Below are positions 1-7,764 of a stretch of DNA of 35,641 nucleotides, one piece after another. How positions within the stretch are numbered: position 1 is the stretch's first letter; every line of letters begins with the position of its first letter. The notes beneath the pieces are model-generated. The model was not told the origin of the DNA and did no database searches. It saw only the letters and a list, made by a program, of their open reading frames with translations. The DNA is from JADHLJ01 sp038118725 (GTDB lineage: Bacteria > Pseudomonadota > Alphaproteobacteria > Thalassobaculales > Thalassobaculaceae): NCBI GenBank assembly GCA_038118725.1, contig JAYOIK010000057.1, positions 1 through 35,641 of the forward strand, written 5' to 3'. The position numbers and the translations under genes were made by a program.

Positions 1-47
1 GAGGGCTATCGGCCATTTGATTGACTCGATCAATGTTATGGCAACTT

Positions 48-1097
48 CTAGAGCCCCAGTTTGTCCCGCATTCCGTACTTTTCCGCGAGGCCGGTGAGCT
101 TCTCCCAGGTCGAGTCCTCGACCGCGATGCCGTCCTTGCTCCGCGCCACCTCGGTCCGGTGCTCGATCTCGCCGGGATAGAACACCTCGTCGAAACCATC
201 CGCCGGCAGGGTATCCTTCAAATAGCGCGCGAAGTCGGCGACCTCGGCCTTGAAGGTCTTCAGATCCCGGAACGCCTCGACCTTGAAACAGGCCATGAAA
301 CAACCGTCATTATGCTTGCCGGTCGGCTCCACGCCGTGGCCGAGCCCGGTGAGAATGCCCGAGAAGATCTCCACCATCGCCGAGAGGCCGTAACCCTTGT
401 ATCCCTCGGTCCCACCAAGCGGCAGCAGCGGGCCGCCGGCCTTGAAATCCGCCGGATTAGTGGTCGCCTGACCGTCCTTGTCGAGAATCCAGCCGGTCGG
501 AATATCGGCGTTCCGCGCCAGGGCGAGATTGATCTTGCCCGCCGCCACCGACGAGGTCGCCATGTCGATGAAGAACGGCCCGTCGAGATCCGAGGGCATG
601 GCGATGGAGATCGGATTGGTGCCGAGCCGCTTCTCGCGCCCGCCGAACGGCGCCACATGCTTGGGTCCTCTGCCGGAATCAGCGGTGATCAGCGAGATCA
701 TCCCCCGCTCCGCCGCCATCAACGGATAGGCCGCGAGCCGGCCGATATGGCCTTGGCGGAACACCGTCGCCGCCGCGATGTTCTGCGTCTCGGCTTTTTC
801 GATGGTGTACTTCATCGCCCGCTCATTGGCGACGTAGCCGAAGCCCCAATGACCGTCCACGACGGTGGTGGTCGGCGATTCCCGAACGATCTTCCAGTCG
901 GCGCCGGGCACGATATCGCCCTTGTCGACCCGGTCGATATAGGTCGGAATCTGAATGATGCCGTGGCTGTCATGCCCGGCGAGATTGGCGCCGATGACAT
1001 GGCGGGCGACCGTGGCCGCCTCCTCGGCCGGCGCGCCGGCCCCTTGCAAAAGGTTGTCGGCGATCTCGATCAGACGGTCGGCCTGGACGGTTGGCAT
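48..1097 (-). CDS. Ldh2-type malate/L-lactate/ureidoglycolate dehydrogenase family oxidoreductase
   Basis: This 349-aa protein has the length and overall pattern of the NAD(P)-dependent Ldh_2 family (malate, sulfolactate, ureidoglycolate and related 2-hydroxyacid dehydrogenases). The N-terminal helical part carries the characteristic DSHG segment (His about residue 45, the presumed catalytic His). The middle has the family's glycine- and proline-rich TNPISIAMP stretch, and the region around residue 235 reads GYKGYGL, also typical. A GGAGA ribosome site sits about 8 bases before the ATG. It lies 42 bases downstream of the LLM monooxygenase gene on the same strand, so the two are probably co-transcribed and may act in one catabolic route. 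The substrate cannot be read from the sequence; it is likely a 2-hydroxy acid or its keto form. Confidence 0.88.
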   Translation of the reverse strand: MPTVQADRLIEIADNLLQGAGAPAEEAATVARHVIGANLAGHDSHGIIQIPTYIDRVDKGDIVPGADWKIVRESPTTTVVDGHWGFGYVANERAMKYTIEKAETQNIAAATVFRQGHIGRLAAYPLMAAERGMISLITADSGRGPKHVAPFGGREKRLGTNPISIAMPSDLDGPFFIDMATSSVAAGKINLALARNADIPTGWILDKDGQATTNPADFKAGGPLLPLGGTEGYKGYGLSAMVEIFSGILTGLGHGVEPTGKHNDGCFMACFKVEAFRDLKTFKAEVADFARYLKDTLPADGFDEVFYPGEIEHRTEVARSKDGIAVEDSTWEKLTGLAEKYGMRDKLGL

Positions 1098-1139
1098 GGT
1101 CTTGTCTCCGTTTCGGGGTTCTTGTTCGGTAGCTGGCGA

Positions 1140-2504
1140 TCAATGCCCGCCGCTCGGCATCGGCAGATGCCAGAGTTTCGGCGTCGGGAAATCGAGCCCG
1201 AGATTTTCCCGCAGGGTCGCTCCCTTGTAGTCCTTGTGATAGATGCCGCGCCGTTGCAGTTCCGGCACCACATGCTGGACGAAATCCTCGTAAGCACCCG
1301 GCACATGGGTGGCCGCCACGACGAAACCGTCACAAGCGCCGGTGGTGAACCACTCCTCCATGATGTCCGCGACATCCTTGCCGCTGCCGACCCAGGGTCG
1401 GTGCAAGAGGCCGCGGCCGCTGAAGGTCATGAACTCGCGCGGGGTCGGATTGGACTTGCCGCTGGCCGCGACGACACGGTCGCGCATGCCCTGGATACCC
1501 TGCATGCTCGCCATGTCCTCGTCTGTCAGCGGCTCGTCGAGGCCACGCTTGGCGAAGTCGAAATTTAGCGCCTCGGCCAGTAGCGACAACTGATCCATGT
1601 CGGTCGGCAGGGTGTCGATCAACGCGCGTTTGTCCTCGGCCTCGGCGCGGGTCTCGGCGACCACGCAATGGGCGAGCGCCGCGACGTTGACCTTATCCGG
1701 GTCGCGGCCATGGCTGGCGATGTTCTCCTTGAAGGCCTTGTACTCGGCGCGCCCAATCTCGATGTTGGGATAGGCGACGAACACCAGTTCGGCCCAGCGC
1801 GCGGCGAAACGTTGGCCGCGACCGCTCTGTCCGGCCTGGATCAGCACCGGATGCCCCTGGGGCGAGCGTGGCACGGTGAAGGGTCCCCGCGAGCTCAGGA
1901 ACTTACCCTCATAGTCGATGCGGTGGATCTTCTTCGGATCGGCGAAACGGTTACCGGCCTTGTCGTTGAGGATCGCGTCATCTTCCCAGGAATTCCAGTG
2001 CCCCATGACGACTTCGAGAAATTCATCCGCCCGGTCATAACGGGTGTCATGCTCAACCACCTCGGTGCGGCCCATGTTCATCGCCTCGCCGTCATTCAGC
2101 GAGGTGACGATGTTCCAGGCCGCGCGCCCCTTGCTCATCAGGTCAAGAGTCGAGAAAACCCGGGCGACATGGAACGGCTCGTAATAGGTGGTCGAGTAGG
2201 TCGAGCCCAGCCCCAGCCTTTCCGTCGCCATCCCCATGGCCATCAGCACGGTCACCGGATCCATCTTCACGCAGCGAATGCCGCCCTCGACGGTATGCTC
2301 GTGGTTGCCGCCATACATGTCCGGCATCGCCAGGCGGTCATCGAAGAAGCCGACATGGAATTTGCCGGCCTCCAGAACTCTGGCGATGTGTTGATAGTAA
2401 TCCGGCGAGGTTGAATCGGTCCGGGAGTCCGGATGCCTCCAGGAGGCCGCGAAATTGGTGCAGTTCTGCGCCTGCAGAAAGGCGACAAGGGTCATCTGAC
2501 GCAA
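1140..2504 (-). CDS. LLM-class flavin-dependent monooxygenase (NtaA/SnaA/DszA type)
   Basis: The 454-aa product matches the two-component flavin monooxygenase group of the bacterial luciferase superfamily, which uses FMNH2 from a separate reductase to oxidise compounds such as nitrilotriacetate or sulfur heterocycles. Family hallmarks seen are a His-rich start of the barrel (FFDDRLAMPDMYGG), the STYSTTYYEPFHVAR segment, a WNIVTS motif, and a PVLIQAGQSGRG segment. The start is taken as TTG at 2504 because a GGAGGA ribosome site lies 6 bases upstream; the ATG at 2495 would be 15 bases away. It is followed 42 bases downstream by the Ldh2-type dehydrogenase. No flavin reductase is seen in the window, so the reductant must come from elsewhere. 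The substrate is unknown. Confidence 0.85.
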   Translation of the reverse strand: MRQMTLVAFLQAQNCTNFAASWRHPDSRTDSTSPDYYQHIARVLEAGKFHVGFFDDRLAMPDMYGGNHEHTVEGGIRCVKMDPVTVLMAMGMATERLGLGSTYSTTYYEPFHVARVFSTLDLMSKGRAAWNIVTSLNDGEAMNMGRTEVVEHDTRYDRADEFLEVVMGHWNSWEDDAILNDKAGNRFADPKKIHRIDYEGKFLSSRGPFTVPRSPQGHPVLIQAGQSGRGQRFAARWAELVFVAYPNIEIGRAEYKAFKENIASHGRDPDKVNVAALAHCVVAETRAEAEDKRALIDTLPTDMDQLSLLAEALNFDFAKRGLDEPLTDEDMASMQGIQGMRDRVVAASGKSNPTPREFMTFSGRGLLHRPWVGSGKDVADIMEEWFTTGACDGFVVAATHVPGAYEDFVQHVVPELQRRGIYHKDYKGATLRENLGLDFPTPKLWHLPMPSGGH

Positions 2505-2627
2505 GGGGCGTCCTCCGGTTGGATAAATCGGGAAGAGCGTAGTTCAGCCCGCCGGGACTGTCGACGGACTGTCGAAGCGCGGGCGGCGGATAACCTCATG
2601 CGGATGGAACGGCGAGACCCGGTCCCC

Positions 2628-3080
2628 TTATTGCGGCCAATCATCGATATAGTCGGGCAGGGACTCGTCAGGCACGTCGCGTTCGGAAACCGCCCGACCG
2701 CGTACCGAGATTCCGGCCTCGTGCACCGTTTCGGCGCGACCCGAGACCAGGGGGTGCCACCAATGCAGGTCCTTGCCGTCGCGGATCAGGCGATAGGCGC
2801 AGGTCGACGGCATCCAGGCGATGTCCTCGACCAGACGCGGCGAGAGCACCACGCAATCCGGCACGATGGCCTTGCGGTTCTCGTAGTCCCCACAGCGACA
2901 GGAATGACAGTCCAGCAGCCTGCAGGCCACGGTCGTGAACAACAGATCGTCGGTCACGTCGTCGATCAGCTTGACCAGACAACACTTACCGCAGCCGTCG
3001 CAGAGTGACTCCCACTCCTCGGTGGTCATCTGCCGGAGGGTCTTGGTCCGCCAGAACGGTTCGGCCCCGGTTTCGGTCAC
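2628..3080 (-). CDS. YcgN/UPF0260 family cysteine-cluster protein
   Basis: The 150-aa protein is a full-length member of the YcgN (UPF0260) family. It opens with the FWRTKTLRQMTTEEWESLCDG pattern and has Cys at about residues 27, 30, 33 and 34, then a second cluster (CRLLDCHSCRCGDY) and a later PDC. The Cys spacing suggests bound metal or an Fe-S cluster, but the biochemical role of the family is not established. The start is GTG at 3080, chosen because the conserved family N-terminus begins upstream of the first internal Met. It begins 8 bases after the aldolase stop codon, so it is probably the last gene of that operon, although its family is usually a stand-alone housekeeping gene. A 123-base gap with no recognisable feature separates it from the LLM gene. 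Confidence 0.88.
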   Translation of the reverse strand: MTETGAEPFWRTKTLRQMTTEEWESLCDGCGKCCLVKLIDDVTDDLLFTTVACRLLDCHSCRCGDYENRKAIVPDCVVLSPRLVEDIAWMPSTCAYRLIRDGKDLHWWHPLVSGRAETVHEAGISVRGRAVSERDVPDESLPDYIDDWPQ

Positions 3081-3088
3081 GACTCCGG

Positions 3089-3874
3089 TCAGTCGCGATA
3101 GCTGGAGTCGGTCTTGTCGAGCTTGCGCATCAAAGCCGCGAATTCGAGCTGGCCGAAGCCGTCGTCGTCGAAGGTATGGGCATAGCCGTCGACCTCGGCG
3201 CCGGACTTGGCGGCGAGGTTGTCGCCCAGCACATCCAGGGTTCCCGACGCGCCGGCATCGACCTGGATCTGGCAGGACCGCTCCAGGCGATAGAGCCTAA
3301 GGAAGGCATCGGGAACCGAGGAGCCGACGGTCATCAACCCGTGATGCTTGAGGATCATGGCCCGATGCTCGCCGAGCGACTCAAGCAACCGCTCGCGCTC
3401 GTCCAGATGCAGGCTCGGCCCCTCATAGTCGTGATAGGCGAGCCGGTTATGGAAAGTCGTGGAGAACATGCTGATCGGTAGCAGCCCTTCCTTGACCGCC
3501 GCGACCGCCATGCCGGCTCTCGTGTGGGTGTGCATGACGACGCGATTATGCTCGGCGTGCTTCATGTGAACCGCCGAATGAATCACGAATCCCGCGTGGT
3601 TCACGCCGAATGGGGTCTCGTCGATGATGTTGCCGTCGACATCGATCTTCACCAGATTCGACGCCGTGATCTCGTCATAGGCGAGCCCGAAGGGATTGAT
3701 CAGGAAATGCGGTTCGGTCCCCGGCACTCGGGCGGTCAGATGGCCGTAAATGAGTTCCGTCCAACCGAAATAATCCACTAGCCGATAAGCGGCGGCGAGT
3801 TGCACGCGAAGATCCCACTCGGCGTCGCTCATCTTCGAGCGATCGACCTTGAAGTCGACTGGAAGCTGGTTCAT
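3089..3874 (-). CDS. Class II aldolase/adducin family protein
   Basis: The 261-aa protein belongs to the zinc-dependent class II aldolase/adducin fold (fuculose-phosphate aldolase, ribulose-phosphate epimerase and decarboxylase relatives). Metal-binding His residues are visible in MHTHTRAG (about 115 and 117) and KHHGLMTVG (about 178). The N-terminal WTELIYGHLTARVPG segment is the substrate-loop region typical of the family. A GGGAGA ribosome site is 7 bases before the ATG. It lies 13 bases downstream of the alpha/beta hydrolase and 8 bases upstream of ycgN, so all are likely one transcript. The subfamily with this type of sequence often acts on non-phosphorylated substrates, but the actual substrate is not readable here. 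Confidence 0.88.
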   Translation of the reverse strand: MNQLPVDFKVDRSKMSDAEWDLRVQLAAAYRLVDYFGWTELIYGHLTARVPGTEPHFLINPFGLAYDEITASNLVKIDVDGNIIDETPFGVNHAGFVIHSAVHMKHAEHNRVVMHTHTRAGMAVAAVKEGLLPISMFSTTFHNRLAYHDYEGPSLHLDERERLLESLGEHRAMILKHHGLMTVGSSVPDAFLRLYRLERSCQIQVDAGASGTLDVLGDNLAAKSGAEVDGYAHTFDDDGFGQLEFAALMRKLDKTDSSYRD

Positions 3875-3887
3875 CGGATGTCTCCCT

Positions 3888-4736
3888 TCAGAGCCGCGCC
3901 GCGATCTTGTCGAGGACGGGCAAGAGATAGGTTCTAAAGGCGGCCGGGTTCTCGCTCATCGGGAAATGCCCGACCTCCTTCATGATAATAGCCTCGGCGC
4001 CCGGAATCCGACCGGCGGTGGCGATGGTCGCCTCGGGCGTGCAGGAATAGTCGTATTCTCCGGTCATAAGGTAAACCGGGCAGGCTGACGTGTCGATATC
4101 GCCGCTCCGGGCGGTGTAGTCGGAATCGGTGCGGAAGAAGTGCATGTCTCCCTTAAACACCCCGGTACCGCCTTGATAATAATGCCAGAGGGTTTCCCAC
4201 CGGGTCTCGTCCGGGCTTTGCGGCGCGCAGAGGCCGCTCACCAGTCCGACACAGAAATCGCCGTTCACGAAGTCCGGATGTTCGGTCCAGGAATTGTGAT
4301 ACCAGGGCGCCGGGCGTTCCGAGCCCTCAAGGCCGATCACCGCGCCGAGCCGCCGCCCCTGTTCGATGGCGAGCCGGATCACCACGCGTCCGCCCATTGA
4401 GCACCCCATGACGACGGGCCGGTCAAGCTCCAGCCCCTCGATGAAGGCCATGATCGCGGCGACATAAAAATCGCTGGTCAGCGCGTATTCCACGTCCTGC
4501 CAGCCCGGCGGCGGCGTCGACTTGCCGTGCCAGGGCATGTCGAAGGCCAGCACGCGAAACCGATCCGTCACCGCCGGGTCGCACATCAGATGGCGGAACT
4601 GGCTGGCATGAGCGCCGGCGGTATGCAGACAGACCAGCGGCGTGCCCTGGCCCGCCTCCTCGAAATAGATCCGATGATCGCGGCCTTCGATCGGCAAGGT
4701 GGCATAGCGACCAATGATGGGCTCAAGCTCAACCAT
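3888..4736 (-). CDS. Alpha/beta hydrolase
   Basis: This 282-aa protein is an alpha/beta hydrolase with an apparent complete triad: Ser113 in GCSMGG, Asp229 in GEYDY and His257 in VGHFP. The HTAGAHASQFRH segment (about 38-49) supplies the oxyanion-hole region. The start at 4736 is preferred over an upstream Met at 4793 because GGAG lies 8 bases before it and the fold begins directly with MVELEP. It overlaps the preceding SCP2-like gene by 8 bases, indicating translational coupling. Its resemblance is to carboxylester and C-C bond hydrolases used in degradation of small organic compounds. Specific substrate unknown. Confidence 0.88.
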   Translation of the reverse strand: MVELEPIIGRYATLPIEGRDHRIYFEEAGQGTPLVCLHTAGAHASQFRHLMCDPAVTDRFRVLAFDMPWHGKSTPPPGWQDVEYALTSDFYVAAIMAFIEGLELDRPVVMGCSMGGRVVIRLAIEQGRRLGAVIGLEGSERPAPWYHNSWTEHPDFVNGDFCVGLVSGLCAPQSPDETRWETLWHYYQGGTGVFKGDMHFFRTDSDYTARSGDIDTSACPVYLMTGEYDYSCTPEATIATAGRIPGAEAIIMKEVGHFPMSENPAAFRTYLLPVLDKIAARL

Positions 4737-5121
4737 GACCGCTCTCCGATTTCGGTGCCGAGTTCGGCTTGCGTCGCGGGATCGCCAGCACATCCTTCAC
4801 ATAGCGCAGATTGGCCAAAAGGACGTCGACGTCGCCCTCGACGACACAGTGACCGAAGCGGTTCATCGCGAAAATGTCCTGAAAGCCTGGGTCGGGGAAC
4901 GGTTCCCAGAATTTCTCCCAGACCGCCTCGGGCGCGCGTATCGCGAAGTTCCAGCCGCGCATGATGAACGGGCCTTCCTCGACGCCGGTTATCCGACCTC
5001 GATCCACGGAGACATGAAAGCCGCGGGCGCCGATCTCGATCAGAAAACTCGCGGACATGGCGCCGCCCCTGCGGACCAGCGCGGGGTTACTGTTCACTTG
5101 ATCGGCGAGTGTTTCCAACAT
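4729..5121 (-). CDS. Small SCP2-like sterol/lipid-carrier domain protein
   Basis: The 130-aa product has no signal peptide and reads like a single SCP2-type domain: alternating strand pattern IEIGARGFHVSVDRGRITGVEEG, then a WEKFWEPFPDPGFQDIF stretch, and a C-terminal segment with VEGDVDVLLANLRYVKDVL, as in proteins where an SCP2-type domain binds a hydrophobic ligand. This assignment rests on pattern only. It heads the gene set SCP2-like, hydrolase, aldolase and ycgN, and overlaps the hydrolase by 8 bases, so it is probably a partner or ligand carrier for that pathway. The ribosome site at the ATG used here is poor; an internal Met (start about 5058, MSASFL) is an alternative. Possible promoter elements lie immediately upstream. 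Confidence 0.6.
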   Translation of the reverse strand: MLETLADQVNSNPALVRRGGAMSASFLIEIGARGFHVSVDRGRITGVEEGPFIMRGWNFAIRAPEAVWEKFWEPFPDPGFQDIFAMNRFGHCVVEGDVDVLLANLRYVKDVLAIPRRKPNSAPKSESGHG

Positions 5122-5129
5122 GGGCGCAC

Positions 5130-5158
5130 TGTATCAACAATCCCGGTAGACCGGTCAA
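5130..5158 (-). promoter_or_regulatory. Possible sigma70-type promoter for the catabolic operon
   Basis: On the minus strand TTGACC (5153-5158) is followed after 17 bases by GATACA (5130-5135). It overlaps the 3' end of the CFA-type gene. Transcription would begin almost at the ATG at 5121, giving a leaderless message or supporting the internal start near 5058. The -10 match is only 3 of 6, so this is a weak candidate. Confidence 0.28.
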
Positions 5159-6099
5159 TCGCCGGTCTGTCCGAGAACCGGCCGACCTTGCGCGTTACTC
5201 ATCAGCGCGCGCTCGAAATCATGGATGTAGTCGCGGGTCAGCGGCACCGTCCCGAGGGACTTGGCGAGCTGGATCTGGAAGACCATCAGAACCCCGTTCC
5301 GGAACGCCGCCTCGCAACCCAGAAGATAGAACTCCCACATGCGGCAGAACCGTTCGTCATACATCTCCGCGATCGCCGCGCGGTTCCGCTGGAACGCCTC
5401 GTGCCAGCATCGCAGGGTCTCGGCGTAGTGAAGCCTCAGAATCTCGACATCGGTCACCATGAGATCGGTCTTCTCGATCCAGGGCATCTGCTCGGCCAGG
5501 GTCGGGGTATAGGCGCCGGGGAAAATATAGCGTTCCATCCAGGGGTTCTGCGGACCGGGCCGGTTGAACTTGCCGACACAATGGATCAGCGCCACGCCGT
5601 CATCCGCCAGAAGGTCCGAGACCTTGGCGTAGAACTCGCCGTAATGACTCGGTCCGACATGTTCCAACATGCCGACCGACACGATCCGGTCATAGCGCGC
5701 GTCCAGTTCCCGGTAATCACGCAGATGGAAGCCGACTCGATTGGACCTGCCGGCCTTCCAGGCGCGCTCGTTGCTGACCTTGTGCTGTTCGCGCGACAGG
5801 GTCACGCCATCCACCTGGATATCCGCGAGGTTCGCCAGATAAAGCCCCATGCCGCCCCAACCGGATCCGATATCGAGCACCCGTTGGCCGTCCCGAAGCA
5901 GAAGCTTGGCGGCGATATGGGCCTTCTTGCGGCGTTGCGCGATCTCGATGTCGTCGCTCGGATCGGCGAAATACGCGCAGGAATATTGCCGGTCGGAATC
6001 CAGAAACAGATCAAACAACTCGTCGCGCAGATCGTAGTGGTGCGCGACCTTGCGTTGGGCCGCGCCGATGGGATTGCGGACCCGGATCGCCGCCACCAT
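5155..6099 (-). CDS. Cyclopropane-fatty-acyl-phospholipid synthase family methyltransferase (catalytic domain only)
   Basis: The 314-aa frame holds the whole C-terminal methyltransferase domain of the CFA synthase family, which transfers a methylene from S-adenosylmethionine to unsaturated acyl chains of membrane lipids. Visible are VAHHYDL (about 18-24), Cys41 in YSCAYF, the SAM site VLDIGSGWGG (74-83), Glu146 in MLEHVG and His224-Tyr225 in LHYAETLRCW, all matching the active-site pattern. Family members are usually 380-430 aa with an N-terminal lipid-binding domain; here that part is upstream but cut off by a frameshift and a TAA stop (see next entry). The ATG used lies 9 bases after the TAA and has only a weak ribosome site, so translation may depend on coupling, or the gene may be dead. 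Confidence 0.75.
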   Translation of the reverse strand: MVAAIRVRNPIGAAQRKVAHHYDLRDELFDLFLDSDRQYSCAYFADPSDDIEIAQRRKKAHIAAKLLLRDGQRVLDIGSGWGGMGLYLANLADIQVDGVTLSREQHKVSNERAWKAGRSNRVGFHLRDYRELDARYDRIVSVGMLEHVGPSHYGEFYAKVSDLLADDGVALIHCVGKFNRPGPQNPWMERYIFPGAYTPTLAEQMPWIEKTDLMVTDVEILRLHYAETLRCWHEAFQRNRAAIAEMYDERFCRMWEFYLLGCEAAFRNGVLMVFQIQLAKSLGTVPLTRDYIHDFERALMSNAQGRPVLGQTGD

Positions 6100-6105
6100 A
6101 TCTCG

Positions 6106-6401
6106 TTACAAATTCAGAAAGCGTTGAACGGCGGTGGACTCAAGTACCCGCTGATTGACCGCGCAGATCTCGATGAAATCCGCCAGCGTGCCCTCCTCGA
6201 CGACCAGCGTGCCGTCCATATAGGCCTCGCCCATTGCCAGTAGGGATTGTGGAAGAGTTTGAAGTCCAAGGCCGGGTCGGTTACCCGGATGGTGACCTCG
6301 GGGCCCGTGTCACCGCCAAAAAGATGCTTTCGCCCCTTCGCGTCGATGACGGAGAGCGCGCCGTATTTGACCGATTTTCTCAACGATGTTTCCGCCAACA
6401 T
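6106..6401 (-). pseudogene. N-terminal domain of the CFA synthase, broken by a frameshift and a stop codon
   Basis: Read from an ATG at 6401 with a strong GGAGGT ribosome site, the frame gives the typical CFA N-terminal domain (YGALSVIDAKGRKHLFG ... DPALDFKLFHNPY). At 6240/6241 one base appears to be missing. In the next frame the family sequence resumes exactly (LAMGEAYMDGTLVVEEGTLADF) and continues to TAA at 6106-6108, which is in frame with the ATG at 6099. Restoring one base and reading through TAA would give a protein of about 415 aa, the normal family length. Without repair, ribosomes would leave the wrong frame at 6114-6116, 14 bases before the catalytic-domain ATG. Two independent lesions argue for genuine decay, though one could be a sequence error. 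Confidence 0.72.
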
Positions 6402-6470
6402 CGCGCCGTGACCTCCATTCGATTGGCCGGGTAATTCCAATCGCGACATGAAGTCGACCGATCAATACTA

Positions 6471-6483
6471 ACAAATTATTTGT
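6471..6483. promoter_or_regulatory. AT-rich palindrome between divergent genes
   Basis: ACAAATTATTTGT is a perfect odd-centred 13-base palindrome in the spacer between the CFA-type gene (start 6401, minus strand) and the aldo/keto reductase (start 6539, plus strand). The position suits an operator for a regulator controlling one or both genes. No regulator gene is adjacent. Confidence 0.4.
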
Positions 6484-6538
6484 GTCTCGGGTAGTCTTCC
6501 ACGCGCGAACCCTTGAGCATATTCCTGGAGAAGACATC

Positions 6539-7519
6539 GTGAACAAGCGTCGATTTGGACGGACAGGCATTGAAATCTCGGAAGTTGTTATCGGCGCGGG
6601 ATGGGTCGGCGGGATTTTGATCGACCCCGATCCCGACGTGATGCGAAAGGCGCTACGCATGGCGCTGGACGCCGGGATCAACTGGATCGACACCGCCGAG
6701 AGCTACGGCGCAGGGGTGTCCGAGACCAATGTCGGCTGGCTGGTCGAGGAACTCGACGCCGCCGAGCGGCCCGGAATCTCCACCAAGGCCCGGCTCGACA
6801 TTGAAAGTTCCGAGACCATCGCGTCTCAGCTCGATCGAAAACTCGACGCCAGCCTCAAACGCCTGCGCATGGATTCCGTCGACCTCTACCAGCTTCATAA
6901 CCGTATCGTCGGGAAAACCACCGGCCAGGATATCGGCGTCGACAACATGCTGGGCGCGGACGGCATCGCCGACCAGTTCGAGCGGCTGCGCGAAGACGGA
7001 CGAGTTCGGCATATCGGCATCACGGCGCTCGGCGAGGTGGGCGCGCTCACCCAAGTGGCGACGAGCGGGCGCTTCGATACCGCGCAGATCTATTACAACC
7101 TGATCAATCCGAGCGCCGCGATGCCGGCGGGCGCGGCTTGGGACGACCATTCCTTTTGTGGACTGATCGACGCCTGCAAGGCCTCGGACATGGGCATGAT
7201 GAACATCCGGGTTTTCGCCGCCGGCGTGATCGCCACCGACCAGCGTCATGGCCGCGAGGTGCCGGTCACCGCCGGCGTCGATCTCGACCGCGAGCAACGC
7301 ACCGCCCACGCGCTCCTGGAAGCGCTTGGCGACGGGCAGGGTGATCGCGCCCAGATGGCGCTGCGTTACGCGCTCGCGAACCCGGATCTATCCTGCGTGG
7401 TGCTAGGCCTCGCCAAGCTGGAGCATCTGGAAACCGCATTGGCGGCGGTCGAGATGGGCCCGCTCCCCGCCGACGCGCTGGCGCGGGTAAAGGCGGTGCA
7501 CGACGAACGCCTGGGTTAG
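6539..7519 (+). CDS. Aldo/keto reductase
   Basis: The 326-aa protein is a full-length aldo/keto reductase, a TIM-barrel NAD(P)H-dependent carbonyl reductase. The catalytic tetrad is visible: Asp51 and Tyr56 in DTAESYG, Lys83 in STKARL and His120 in LYQLH. The N-terminus NKRRFGRTGIEISEVVIGA is typical. The start is taken as GTG at 6539 because GGAG lies about 8 bases upstream and the family N-terminus begins there; the ATG at 6482 would add 19 residues without family support. It is transcribed away from the CFA/catabolic block across a 137-base spacer that holds a palindrome. Substrate unknown. Confidence 0.88.
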   Translation: MNKRRFGRTGIEISEVVIGAGWVGGILIDPDPDVMRKALRMALDAGINWIDTAESYGAGVSETNVGWLVEELDAAERPGISTKARLDIESSETIASQLDRKLDASLKRLRMDSVDLYQLHNRIVGKTTGQDIGVDNMLGADGIADQFERLREDGRVRHIGITALGEVGALTQVATSGRFDTAQIYYNLINPSAAMPAGAAWDDHSFCGLIDACKASDMGMMNIRVFAAGVIATDQRHGREVPVTAGVDLDREQRTAHALLEALGDGQGDRAQMALRYALANPDLSCVVLGLAKLEHLETALAAVEMGPLPADALARVKAVHDERLG

Positions 7520-7616
7520 GAGGCCAAGGAATAAGTTAGGCCAAGACTCTCGGCGATCCTGGCCGCGATTCACTGCTTTCCGGTTTACTCGTTCAACCAG
7601 CGCCTCACCCTCGTGT

Positions 7617-7764
7617 CGTCGTCCCGGACTTGATCCGGGACCGACGCCTGAGGCATTTCAACGTGACGGAAAGAGAATCCCGACGCCAAGTGCTTGAAAA
7701 TTCTTTGAAAGGCGTCACGAGGAACCACTTCAGGCTTCGGTCCCGGATCAAGTCCGGGACGACG
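7617..7764. repeat. 148-bp MITE-like element with 35-bp terminal inverted repeats
   Basis: The ends 7617-7651 and 7730-7764 are inverted copies matching at 34 of 35 positions. Each contains the self-complementary core GTCCCGGA-CTTGA-TCCGGGAC. This kind of core is common in dispersed repeats of alphaproteobacterial genomes, and translations through it give the familiar RRPGLDPG string. The 78-base interior has no coding sign. No target-site duplication could be recognised. The element sits in the non-coding gap 7520-7985; apart from it I see nothing supportable in that gap. Confidence 0.8.

Noticed and set aside
18..36. Imperfect dyad with TTGAT and ATCAA arms at the left edge of the window
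   Set aside because: Arms are only 5 bases, with no U-tract and unknown left context; not enough to call a terminator or operator.
21..1568. Long plus-strand open frame of 515 codons
   Set aside because: It lies opposite the Ldh2-type and LLM genes, has Arg/Gly/His-rich composition and no family pattern; it is a shadow of GC-rich coding DNA.
4714..6243. Plus-strand open frame of 509 codons over the SCP2/CFA region
   Set aside because: Opposite strand of genes with clear family motifs; composition is typical of an antisense shadow.
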